From contig DKQT01000024.1 in NCBI GenBank assembly GCA_002471845.1, forward strand, positions 3,569 to 13,882: a stretch of 10,314 nt of DNA, in the 5' to 3' direction. The DNA is from Fidelibacterota bacterium UBA7301 (lineage in GTDB: Bacteria; Fidelibacterota; Marinisomatia; Marinisomatales; TCS55). Under the pieces are notes generated by a model that saw nothing but the letters and a program-made list of their open reading frames with translations, was not told the origin of the DNA and ran no database searches. The position numbers and the translations under genes are program-made. Each line of letters begins with the position of its first letter. Position 1 is the first letter of the stretch. Of the stretch, positions 1 through 8,000 are shown piece after piece.

Positions 1-372
1 CGCCTGTGGCATGCAGTGATCAGGATTGGCATCACAGTGGCCGCGCCAATCATCATCAGTATTTCCTACAAAATCACATCCTTCATATCTACATTGTCCA
101 CCTTCATGGTCACCTCCTTGGTCACCACAAGGTGGCGGGGTGATCGTAGCACCATTATCTGGTTCACCTTCTTTATTGACTGTTAATGAACCATTACTTT
201 GATTAATGGAAAATTCACCGAGTTGCAATGTCCTAGGACTTCCGTCAGGTCGTGGTACATCCACTGAACCGTCATCATGAAACCTAAAACCGCAATCATC
301 TTGATTTCCTGTTTGTGCTGCAACCAAGGCCAAGGCCATCATGGCTGCAAATAATAACTTGATTAACTTCAT
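1..372 (-). CDS. Small secreted Cys/Asp-rich protein, C-terminus cut by window edge
   Basis: The reading frame is open from an ATG at 372 to the window edge and gives 124 residues without a stop. The ATG has a strong Shine-Dalgarno sequence (AGGAGGA, 377-383) four bases upstream, the clearest one in the window. Residues 1-20 (MKLIKLLFAAMMALALVAAQ) form a typical Sec signal peptide, with cleavage probably after the Ala-Ala pair, so the product is exported. The mature part is rich in Gly, Asp and Asn, has a PPPC motif near residue 80, and has Cys at 27, 82, 94, 99, 113 and 120. Residues 94-119 have the spacing Cys-x4-Cys-x12-His-x6-His, which resembles a C2H2 zinc finger, although disulfides are equally possible in an exported protein. 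I do not recognise the family. It lies 106 bp downstream of the secretin gene on the same strand and may be transcribed with it or from its own promoter. Confidence 0.5.
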   Translation of the reverse strand, partial: MKLIKLLFAAMMALALVAAQTGNQDDCGFRFHDDGSVDVPRPDGSPRTLQLGEFSINQSNGSLTVNKEGEPDNGATITPPPCGDQGGDHEGGQCRYEGCDFVGNTDDDWRGHCDANPDHCMPQA

Positions 373-376
373 TTCA

Positions 377-383
377 TCCTCCT
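377..383 (-). promoter_or_regulatory. Strong Shine-Dalgarno sequence of the small secreted protein
   Basis: AGGAGGA on the minus strand, separated by four bases from the ATG at 372. It fixes the start of the partial gene at the left edge. It stands out because most other genes in this window have weak or no such motif. Confidence 0.8.
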
Positions 384-478
384 TGATGAGTTTAGTTTAA
401 GATTACTTATCAAGTTTTTCCCCCATTAATACTGCAATCTAATCTTTTATAATCAATTTTCACGTGATATACCGCACA

Positions 479-2563
479 TCATTTTCGGTCTTGAATCAAC
501 CGGCCTAATTCCGCTGTTGAACGGTTGAATTCCATTTCAAATGAGCCATAATAATCATTCACTTCATAAAAATACTTGGCCGCATCCCGATCCACCACAT
601 GGTAATTACCCAATAAAACATCTGGGGATGGGAAAAGAAGTTCTATCCCCGGCTTAAAGTACCCTAATGTTAACTCAAGATCAGGGTTCATCTCAAGCAC
701 CTTTTTCATAACCAGTACATCATACAATCGCTGTTCATCTTTGTCCCGCGAAACTAAAATAGTGAAACTGTCTTCCCTAGGATTAGCACCGCGCTTATTT
801 AATTCTTTCAATACATTCTTATAGGATTCAGTTATACTGATATATTTTGTTTCTGCAGTGGGGCGCACAAATGGTTTTTGAACCGTGGCTTTCCCTTTAA
901 TCGAATAACTCAATTGTAATGCTTTACCAGGGGGAATATTGCGGATATCATTGGCCAGGCGTGTAACCTCGAAACCCGCCGGATCGGCCTCCGATTCCAG
1001 AAAATAAATCACTTTTTCAGGGTCAATATATTGGTGATAACCCAGTTTTCCAATTACATCCAGCAGCATCCGCCTGACGAGGATACTTTCACCCGGGACT
1101 TTCCCTTCCATCAAACTTTTGTATGGCTCCCGCACCATCAATGTTTTATCTTTTTCTGCCCGCTTTTTCACTTCGGCCGTAATATCCTGGAATATGGGAC
1201 TTTCAAAAATAAAGCTTAAATCAAAGACGTCTGAGTGCTGTACCCGGTAAGCATTGGGGAATGAACGATTACCGAATGCATTAAACAGTTCAGAATCTTG
1301 GGGAATGACGCGGCTGAAATTGTCTTCACTCTCGGTGATAATATGGGGTGTTATAACAACAATTACTTCCTTTTTCACAACTTGTTCAGCTGAGACGGCA
1401 AACATCCTGCCTATCAAAGGAAGGTCTTTCAAAATCGGTACACCGCCTTCATTTTCAGTGGTTTTTTTATTGATTAATCCACCAATGATGAAAGGTGTAT
1501 TATTGGCAACTCTAACGAAAGACTGGACCTTGCGGTTATTAATAATCGGGGCTGATTCAACCGCAGAACCGCCGGTGGCGCCAATCCGTTCTTCTGTTTC
1601 ACTGATAATGGTTTCAACCTGGAGGGTGACCCGCGAGCCGTCTTCACTGATCCGCGGCCGCAAATTCAGCACAATGCCAACCGGGATATAGTCCACTGAT
1701 CTGGTCTGGGAAATCTGAGTATCGGTTGTTTTCACAATGGGAATCTGCTGTCCGACCTGGATCCTGGCCTGGCGGCCATCCAGCACAAGGACAGATGGTT
1801 TGGATAAAATTTCGGCCGCTTTATTACTGATCAGCGCATCAATATTGGCGCGAAAATTGGATGCAGTGCCCATGAGGGTGCGGTCCAGCACAACTGTAAA
1901 GGGTGATATTGATCCGCCTAGGGGCGGTGGAAAGGTGGCTGAATATCCTTGGCCAGCATTTGAAAAATCAATCCCCAATTCATCCAATTGATCAGAATTC
2001 AACTCCAGGACCAAGGCTTCAATGACAATTTGATTGGCGGGAACATCAATTTTATTCTGGATCAAATCCAGCAAACGCGCCACCGAATTGAAATCCCCCG
2101 GTTTATAGCCGACCAATAGGCGCTGCATTGGTTCCCCGCTGGTTGTATTATCCAGGATCACGCCGCCCAGATCCACACCGAGAGCAGATTTTTTACTGGA
2201 GGATTTAGAGGTGCTTTTTTCAACCAGTGAAACAGTCTCTGTATCAGGGAGTTTGATTATGATCGGCAATACCCCCGCCGCGTTTAAATTGGAAATTTTT
2301 TTTGAAAATTGGGGCGTAAAATTATTTTCGCCGTTGATTTCACCTTTCCCGGATTTGAATTCCACTATGGAATAACCCAATGTTTTCAGGATGGCCAGAG
2401 CGCGGTCTGTTTGAATATAGCTGAGCTTAACCACTTCATAATCCAACTCACGGAGGGAAGATAAACTGCTGCCTACAGGTTTTTGTGTAACACTAGCGGG
2501 CGGGCGCTGTTGTGACCAAAGAATAGAAAAAATAATAATCAGAAAAGTGAATTTTCGCATCAT
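479..2563 (-). CDS. Secretin-family outer-membrane channel with long C-terminal extension
   Basis: The protein has 694 residues. A signal peptide covers about residues 1-17. A short N-terminal region (about 38-110) and a Ser/Lys-rich linker (116-125) precede a NolW/N-type segment (about 145-200) ending in SDQLDELGIDF, which is typical of secretins. The secretin beta-barrel domain spans about 245-410 and carries the family signature VPILKDLPLIGRMF at 375-388, followed by KKEVIVVITPHII. By family this forms an oligomeric outer-membrane gate for type II secretion, type IV pili or a related system; no partner ATPase or pilin lies in the window to say which. Residues 420-694 form an unusually long extension that I do not recognise, far longer than a normal pilotin-binding S-domain. 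The start overlaps the stop of the upstream lipoprotein gene by 4 bp (ATGA), suggesting translational coupling. A second ATG follows immediately, so a start one codon later is possible. Confidence 0.9.
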   Translation of the reverse strand: MMRKFTFLIIIFSILWSQQRPPASVTQKPVGSSLSSLRELDYEVVKLSYIQTDRALAILKTLGYSIVEFKSGKGEINGENNFTPQFSKKISNLNAAGVLPIIIKLPDTETVSLVEKSTSKSSSKKSALGVDLGGVILDNTTSGEPMQRLLVGYKPGDFNSVARLLDLIQNKIDVPANQIVIEALVLELNSDQLDELGIDFSNAGQGYSATFPPPLGGSISPFTVVLDRTLMGTASNFRANIDALISNKAAEILSKPSVLVLDGRQARIQVGQQIPIVKTTDTQISQTRSVDYIPVGIVLNLRPRISEDGSRVTLQVETIISETEERIGATGGSAVESAPIINNRKVQSFVRVANNTPFIIGGLINKKTTENEGGVPILKDLPLIGRMFAVSAEQVVKKEVIVVITPHIITESEDNFSRVIPQDSELFNAFGNRSFPNAYRVQHSDVFDLSFIFESPIFQDITAEVKKRAEKDKTLMVREPYKSLMEGKVPGESILVRRMLLDVIGKLGYHQYIDPEKVIYFLESEADPAGFEVTRLANDIRNIPPGKALQLSYSIKGKATVQKPFVRPTAETKYISITESYKNVLKELNKRGANPREDSFTILVSRDKDEQRLYDVLVMKKVLEMNPDLELTLGYFKPGIELLFPSPDVLLGNYHVVDRDAAKYFYEVNDYYGSFEMEFNRSTAELGRLIQDRK

Positions 2564-3072
2564 TCGGGCGCCACCAGTTTTATGGAAAAGGAAACAGACA
2601 TGCCATCAAATGAAGCAGAAACATGACCATTTTCTTTATAATTATAATACCCCTGAGAAGAACTATAGGATGAAGATGGAATAAAAAATGCCAATGCTTC
2701 AAAAGATGACCCAACTTCACTATCCATGGTAACCGTTATATTTGAGGATGAACTAAAACTATGGCCATCAATCGTTCCCCCGACAGCGTCCATCATCATT
2801 TTCATACTTACAAAAGCATCAATTGAATCTTTATGAACCTTACGCTCAACAGTAGCAGTCAGTTTTACACTGTCGTTCAAACGGACAATATCATCGGAAA
2901 TGGTAAGCGTAAGGATAAAATTATTATTGCTTACGGTACTGGATTTTTCCGTATTTATGACTTTATCACCACAGGATATGAAACATAGTACAAGTCCTGC
3001 CAGTGCCGCATTTACCATTATCCACCGATATATAGATATATCGGACAAATTATATAAATTGATAGTTCTCAT
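2560..3072 (-). CDS. Putative lipoprotein with Ig-like beta domain, coupled to secretin
   Basis: The protein has 170 residues. A hydrophobic segment at 18-33 ends in the lipobox-like LCFISC with Cys34 as the probable lipidated residue, which points to a periplasm-facing lipoprotein. The ATG at 3072 has GAGGA seven to eight bases upstream, which supports the long N-terminus. An internal Met19 would give a shorter signal without its basic residue. The mature part (about 52-78, LTLTISDDIVRLNDSVKLTATV) resembles the first strands of bacterial Ig-like domains. The rest alternates polar and hydrophobic residues and contains Ser-rich stretches (106-110, 133-139). Its stop overlaps the secretin start by 4 bp. 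That position makes a role as pilotin or accessory lipoprotein of the secretin attractive, but this is inference: I see no homology to known pilotins. The domain assignment is tentative and the existence of the gene is well supported. Confidence 0.75.
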   Translation of the reverse strand: MRTINLYNLSDISIYRWIMVNAALAGLVLCFISCGDKVINTEKSSTVSNNNFILTLTISDDIVRLNDSVKLTATVERKVHKDSIDAFVSMKMMMDAVGGTIDGHSFSSSSNITVTMDSEVGSSFEALAFFIPSSSYSSSQGYYNYKENGHVSASFDGMSVSFSIKLVAPE

Positions 3073-3100
3073 CCATTTTCCTCGGAATCAGTGCACCTCA

Positions 3101-3130
3101 ATTGTAACCTATTTATCGGACTAAAGTAAA
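3101..3130 (-). promoter_or_regulatory. Candidate sigma-70 promoter for the lipoprotein-secretin genes
   Basis: On the minus strand TTTACT (3130-3125) is followed after 18 bp by TACAAT (3106-3101), five of six matches to the -10 consensus. It lies about 30 bp before the ATG at 3072. The gap from 3073 to 3268 is the only space between the two divergent transcription units, so both promoters should be here. For the rightward genes I see only a TATAGT (3232-3237) without a convincing -35 element. Confidence 0.4.
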
Positions 3131-3268
3131 CATCTTTTTAATTAACCTATTATTTCCTTTATTCCATGATAAAGTGTGTTCCCTTCTTGTGATTCTATTC
3201 AATCTCAAATAACTTCATCCCGTTAATGTTTTATAGTATCATTAAAAATCCACATACTTAAGGTTTTT

Positions 3269-4603
3269 ATGCCTGGGAAGAAAAAAGCAAAACTGCTTGT
3301 TCTGGATACCAATGTTATCCTGCACGATTCCAGTTGTATTCACCATTTTGAAGAAAATGATGTGGCTATCCCCATTACCGTTTTGGAGGAACTGGATAAT
3401 TTCAAGCGGGGAAATGAACAAATCAATTTTCATGCCCGGGATTTTTTAAGAGACCTGGATGAAATCACAGGAGATAACTTATTTAAGAAAGGTGTTTCTC
3501 TAGGCAAGGATCGGGGCAAAATCCGGGTTATTGTAAATCAAACCTGGGATGAGCAATTAATCGAAGTTTTTCGTGACGATATTCCTGATGTCCGCATCCT
3601 GAATTCTGCCATACGGCTTCAAAAACAAGAACCATCCAGAACAGTTATCCTGATTACCAAGGATACCAACTTGCGTATGAAGGCCAAGGCCATGGGTATC
3701 TTGGCCCAGGATTACACCACAGATAAAATTGAAAGTGTGGAAAAAATTTACACGGGTAGACGCTTGATCGAAAACCTCCCCACTGAAACCATTGATGCAC
3801 TTTATTCCAAACCTTTTTATGTTGACGAAGAAACGATTCCTGAAGTGCCGTCTCCCCTGCCTAACGAAAATTTTATCCTCCGGAATGAACATAAATCTGC
3901 CCTGGCTACTTATGACGGTTTTGAAAATCAATTCCATAAAATTGATAAAACACCGGCGTATGGTATAACACCCCGGAATTCCGAACAAGCTTTTGCTTTG
4001 GCCGCACTCACCAACCCATCTATTCAATTGGTCACCTTATCCGGCAAGGCGGGGACGGGAAAAACACTCCTGGCCTTAGCCGGTGCATTGGAAAGCCGAG
4101 CCCAATATCGACAGATATACCTGGCCAGGCCGATTGTACCCCTCAGCAATAAAGATCTGGGGTACCTGCCGGGAGATATTCAATCCAAGATTGATCCATA
4201 TATGCATCCCCTGTGGGATAACTTGGGTGTTATTCGGCACCAGTTCAAGGAAAATGACCCCAAAGCAAAAAAGATAATTGAAATGCTGGATCAGGATAAA
4301 CTTGTTATCACACCTTTGGCCTATATCCGCGGGCGCAGCCTGCAGAAAGTATTTTTCATTGTAGACGAGGCCCAGAACCTGACACCCCATGAAGTTAAAA
4401 CAATAATCACCCGCGCCGGTGAAGGGACTAAAATTGTATTTACCGGGGATATCCACCAGATTGACCAACCTTATTTGGACAAGTTGTCCAATGGTTTGAG
4501 TTACTTAATCAACCGTATGACTAACCAAAATATTTTTGCCCACATTACTTTAGAAAAAGGAGAACGATCCTACCTGGCTGACCTGGCCAGTGACCTGTTA
4601 TAA
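3269..4603 (+). CDS. phoH2: PIN-PhoH fusion protein (PhoH2/YlaK family RNase-ATPase)
   Basis: The protein has 444 residues, the usual length for the two-domain PhoH2/YlaK family. An N-terminal PIN nuclease domain (about 8-155) shows the acidic residues expected for metal binding: Asp13 in LVLDTNV, Glu40/Glu41 in VLEELDNFK, and Asp132 in ITKDTNLR. The C-terminal PhoH ATPase domain (about 235-440) has a Walker A motif GKAGTGKT at 259-266, a Walker B motif VFFIVDEAQN at 361-370 with Asp366-Glu367, and the FTGDIHQID motif at 391-399. Members of this family studied elsewhere unwind and cleave RNA; a cytoplasmic role in RNA processing or decay is likely here. AAGG at 3260-3263 lies five bases before the ATG. 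All key motifs are intact. The next gene starts two bases after the stop, so this is the first gene of a three-gene plus-strand unit. Confidence 0.95.
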   Translation: MPGKKKAKLLVLDTNVILHDSSCIHHFEENDVAIPITVLEELDNFKRGNEQINFHARDFLRDLDEITGDNLFKKGVSLGKDRGKIRVIVNQTWDEQLIEVFRDDIPDVRILNSAIRLQKQEPSRTVILITKDTNLRMKAKAMGILAQDYTTDKIESVEKIYTGRRLIENLPTETIDALYSKPFYVDEETIPEVPSPLPNENFILRNEHKSALATYDGFENQFHKIDKTPAYGITPRNSEQAFALAALTNPSIQLVTLSGKAGTGKTLLALAGALESRAQYRQIYLARPIVPLSNKDLGYLPGDIQSKIDPYMHPLWDNLGVIRHQFKENDPKAKKIIEMLDQDKLVITPLAYIRGRSLQKVFFIVDEAQNLTPHEVKTIITRAGEGTKIVFTGDIHQIDQPYLDKLSNGLSYLINRMTNQNIFAHITLEKGERSYLADLASDLL

Positions 4604-4605
4604 GC

Positions 4606-5049
4606 ATGATGGAACCAAACCAGATCGCCGCAGAAAATTCCCTTAACTATAACTTGGATTCATTCGGTTTACTCACATTGGATAAACTGGTTAAATGGAC
4701 CAAGTTTGTGGGCATCATGAATATAATTACCGGTGCAATGTATTGCCTGACAATCCTTATTTTTTCAATTCCCACTTTCATCATGGGTGTCATCACAATT
4801 ATTATGGGAACCAAGTTGACCAATGCCGCCAGTCATTTGCAATTTGCCGTGCACAATAAGGATTCCATCAGTTTCACAACCGCCATGGATCATTTTAGAT
4901 CCTATTTTCTCATTAATGGTGTTCTGTTAATTATTACCATTTCATTCATTGCCCTGTGTCTGATCTTTTTCAGTTTCTTTTTTGGTTCTATTATGGACAT
5001 TCTAAATGAGAGCGGTTTTGATTATTCTCTAAGCAGAGTCATTACTTAA
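4606..5049 (+). CDS. Small multi-pass membrane protein of unknown function
   Basis: The protein has 147 residues and no signal peptide. A polar N-terminus (1-30) leads into a long hydrophobic region at about 34-68, probably two membrane spans with a turn near Pro56. A polar loop with many His/Asp/Lys residues (about 70-97) follows, then a hydrophobic stretch at about 99-128, so three or four spans are likely. The layout is reminiscent of the small DUF5362-type membrane proteins, but I am not confident of that match. Two adjacent ATG codons (4606 and 4609) follow the phoH2 stop after two bases and no ribosome-binding motif is evident, so translation probably depends on coupling to phoH2. The next gene starts 20 bp or 68 bp downstream depending on its start choice. 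Function is unknown. Confidence 0.75.
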   Translation: MMEPNQIAAENSLNYNLDSFGLLTLDKLVKWTKFVGIMNIITGAMYCLTILIFSIPTFIMGVITIIMGTKLTNAASHLQFAVHNKDSISFTTAMDHFRSYFLINGVLLIITISFIALCLIFFSFFFGSIMDILNESGFDYSLSRVIT

Positions 5050-5069
5050 AACCACTTGATTACATATCG

Positions 5070-8000
5070 TTGAAATTTCTAAAGAAAATTATAAATATTA
5101 AACAGGGGGAGGCCAAAATGGTCCTCACCTTTTTCTTTTTCTCTTTCTTTACGGTAGCCATGGCAATGGTGGCTAAGACCGCCCGGGATGCCTATTTTTT
5201 AAGCCGATTTGATAAATCGATCCTCCCCTTGATGTTTCTGGCGACCGCTGTCGTCATCGCCCCTATCCTCACTTATTATACCAAGATGTCCAATAAGCTG
5301 GCTCCCCGCGTTTTATTTTTGATGACAAGCGCACTTTTTGCCGGGACATTTATATTGATTCAGCCCGTTATAACGGGTTTTGTTGTCCCGGTTTTATATG
5401 TCTGGGTAGAAGTGGTGGTCGCCATCAATATAATTCAATTTTGGACCTATGCCGGGGATTCATTTGAGCCCCGGCAAGCCAAACGATTGTTTGGTATAAT
5501 CGCCGGGGGGGGCTCATTCGCGATAATGATTATCGGTATGAATCTCAAACCTTTTGTCAATGCATTCGGTACTGATGAACTATTATTCCTCGCAGTTGGA
5601 TTTTTGGGACTGGCGACTTTCTTCGGCCTTATGTCCATCCAGTATTTCAAAAAGGAACCAGCTAAAAAAGGCGCTACGAAACCACCCCCAAAAAAGAAAA
5701 AAGGGAAGAGGGATCCTTTCATCTCGGGCATTGCTACCATTGTGGCCCTGTCCGCCGTGGTAACCATTATCGTGGATTACCAATTTAAAATAATCGCCAG
5801 TTCTGCCTTCCCCAACGAAGGTGATTTGGTGGCTTTCTTCGGCTTATTTTACTCAATCGCTGGGGCCGCCTCAATTATTATGCAGTTCTTCATTACGGGG
5901 CCGGTGCTTTCCCGTTTTGGTATTCTCATAGGTCTAATCATACTACCCATTTTACTTGTGGTGGGCTCAGCATCTCTTTTGGTTGCACCCGTTCTTATGA
6001 GCGCCAGTTTTGCAAAATTCTCAGACCAGACCTTTAAGTTCACCATCAACAATTCTTCCCTGGAATTGCTATGGCTGCCCGTTCAAACGGATAAGCGTAA
6101 AACCATCAAGCCCCAAGTGAGCGGCACCATCAAATCCGTGGCGGAAGGCCTGGGTGGTCTCATCACATTCTTACTGGTAAAGGTCATCGCCCTCAAATAC
6201 TTGAGCATCGTTTCCCTGGGGGCCATTGCCGGATGGCTCGTGACTTCTTTTCGCGTCAAGACCGATTATGTGAAACAACTCCAGACAGCCATATCCAAAC
6301 GGCAGATTGACTTTGAAGAACTCAACGTGGATGTCCAGGACGCGGCCATGGTCAAAACAATTGAAGAAACCTTATCCTCCGAGGATGAAATCCAACAGCT
6401 CTTTGCCCTGGAAATTATAGAAGGATTGCCCTTGTCATCCTGGGAAAAATCAATCCGGCGCTTATTCCTTGAGGGCAGTGTTGACGTCCGAAAACGGATT
6501 TTATCCATGGCCTGGGATGAGGAATCCATCATACCCAACGAAGATATTATCGCGACCATGAATAAAGGAGATGACGTATCTGTAGAAGCCATATTGGTTG
6601 CGGGACGCAGAAAACTCACTGATGTTCTGCCGGATTTAGAACCCTTACTTTCGGGAGATGTAGTGGAATTTCGGGCCGCCGCCGCCGCGGCGATCCTACA
6701 ACTGGGACAGGGACCAACAACAGATGCAGAATCCATATTGAATGAAATGTTGGACGGGGAAGATGAGTCGGCCCAGGCCACAGCCCTGAACCACCTCGTT
6801 TACAACGACAGTATTTTGCCCCAGGATAAGCTGATCCATTTCCTGCGGAATGAAGGTCACCTGATCAGCAATGTGGCCCTCACTATTGCAGAAAAACGGA
6901 AGGACCCGGATTTGGTCCCGGCTATCATTTCTAACCTAGACCTGCCCAAGACCAGCCTCCAGGCCCGCCTTACTTTACAGAAATTTTCTGATGAATTAAC
7001 CTTGGAGGAATTTCAAAAATTGTTCGACACACCCGATCTCAGCCGCAAATTGAGATTGGGTATTATTCGTACCCTGCGGGAATATCCCGGAGACAGGGCA
7101 ATTAATATGTTATTGAAACAGCTGAACCGTGATGACCAGGATGTGTATAACGAAGTCGTAGATTCCCTCTTGGCCGTGGCTCGCGTTCATCCCATCGAGG
7201 AAGAAGAGAAGAAGGCTAAGGTAGCGGAAGAGATCCGCGCCATGGCCCGCAAAGTCTATGCCCTGAATGAAGCAATAAAATTGATCCCCGATGACAATAA
7301 CAAATTTTTCATGCATGATCACTTGAATAATGAAATTCAAAACACATTACCAACATTGTTAAAACTCGGTGTCATAGACGTTCCTGATACACCCATTGAA
7401 ACCTATATCCATACAGTTAAATCAGGTGATCCAGCAAAACTTCCATTTCTATTAGAATTTTTTGAAAATATCTTTTCTAATGAGGAAAGAGAAATTATCA
7501 ATCCCCTCATTGAACCAATCCCCATTACAGAACGCAGTGAGGTCGGCCATAGCAAATTCAACAATCTGCCCAATGACTTGAACCTGGAATTAACCGAGTC
7601 TGTCTATTCTCCCAATAAATGGGAATCGGTGATTGCCCTGGATTATTTATTAAAATCTGAAAAAATGGACGTGATCCAAAACCTGGATTGGGAAAAAGTC
7701 CCCGGTTCAAAGGCCAACCAGGAACTTCTCACCCGAAGAATTCAAAAAAATGGCACAAGCCTTGATTTCATCCCTACTGATCGGTTTAAATTAGAGGCCA
7801 TAGAGTTAAGCATGTATTCCACATTAGAAAAGACAATTATTTTGAAATCCGTTGATTTGTTTAAAACAATACCTGCGGAAAATTTATCCCGCGTTGCCCA
7901 AATTACAGAAGAAGTTCAATATGAGGCGAATTCACCTATTTTTGCTGAGGGTGATTATGGCGACTCATTGTTTATTGTAGTTTCCGGGAATGTGAAAATC

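Noticed and set aside
460..467. Palindrome TCACGTGA in the gap after the secretin gene, possible operator
   Set aside because: It is a single 8-bp palindrome with no second copy and no convincing promoter nearby, so it can easily arise by chance.
373..478. Promoter for the small secreted protein (TTGATT and TATTAA on the minus strand)
   Set aside because: The spacing is 19 bp and both elements match the consensus poorly in AT-rich sequence; not strong enough to annotate.
1254..1691. 145-codon open frame on the plus strand inside the secretin gene
   Set aside because: It is antisense to the secretin domain itself, whose signature motifs are unmistakable, and has no ribosome-binding motif or recognisable domain.
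3557..4468. Two open frames of 156 and 130 codons antisense to phoH2
   Set aside because: The plus strand there encodes intact PIN and Walker motifs. The antisense products are compositionally odd and unrecognised.
6266..6781. 171-codon open frame on the minus strand inside the transporter gene
   Set aside because: It lies antisense to the well-supported HEAT-repeat region, is Ser/Ala-rich in the way of reverse-complement shadows, and matches no family.
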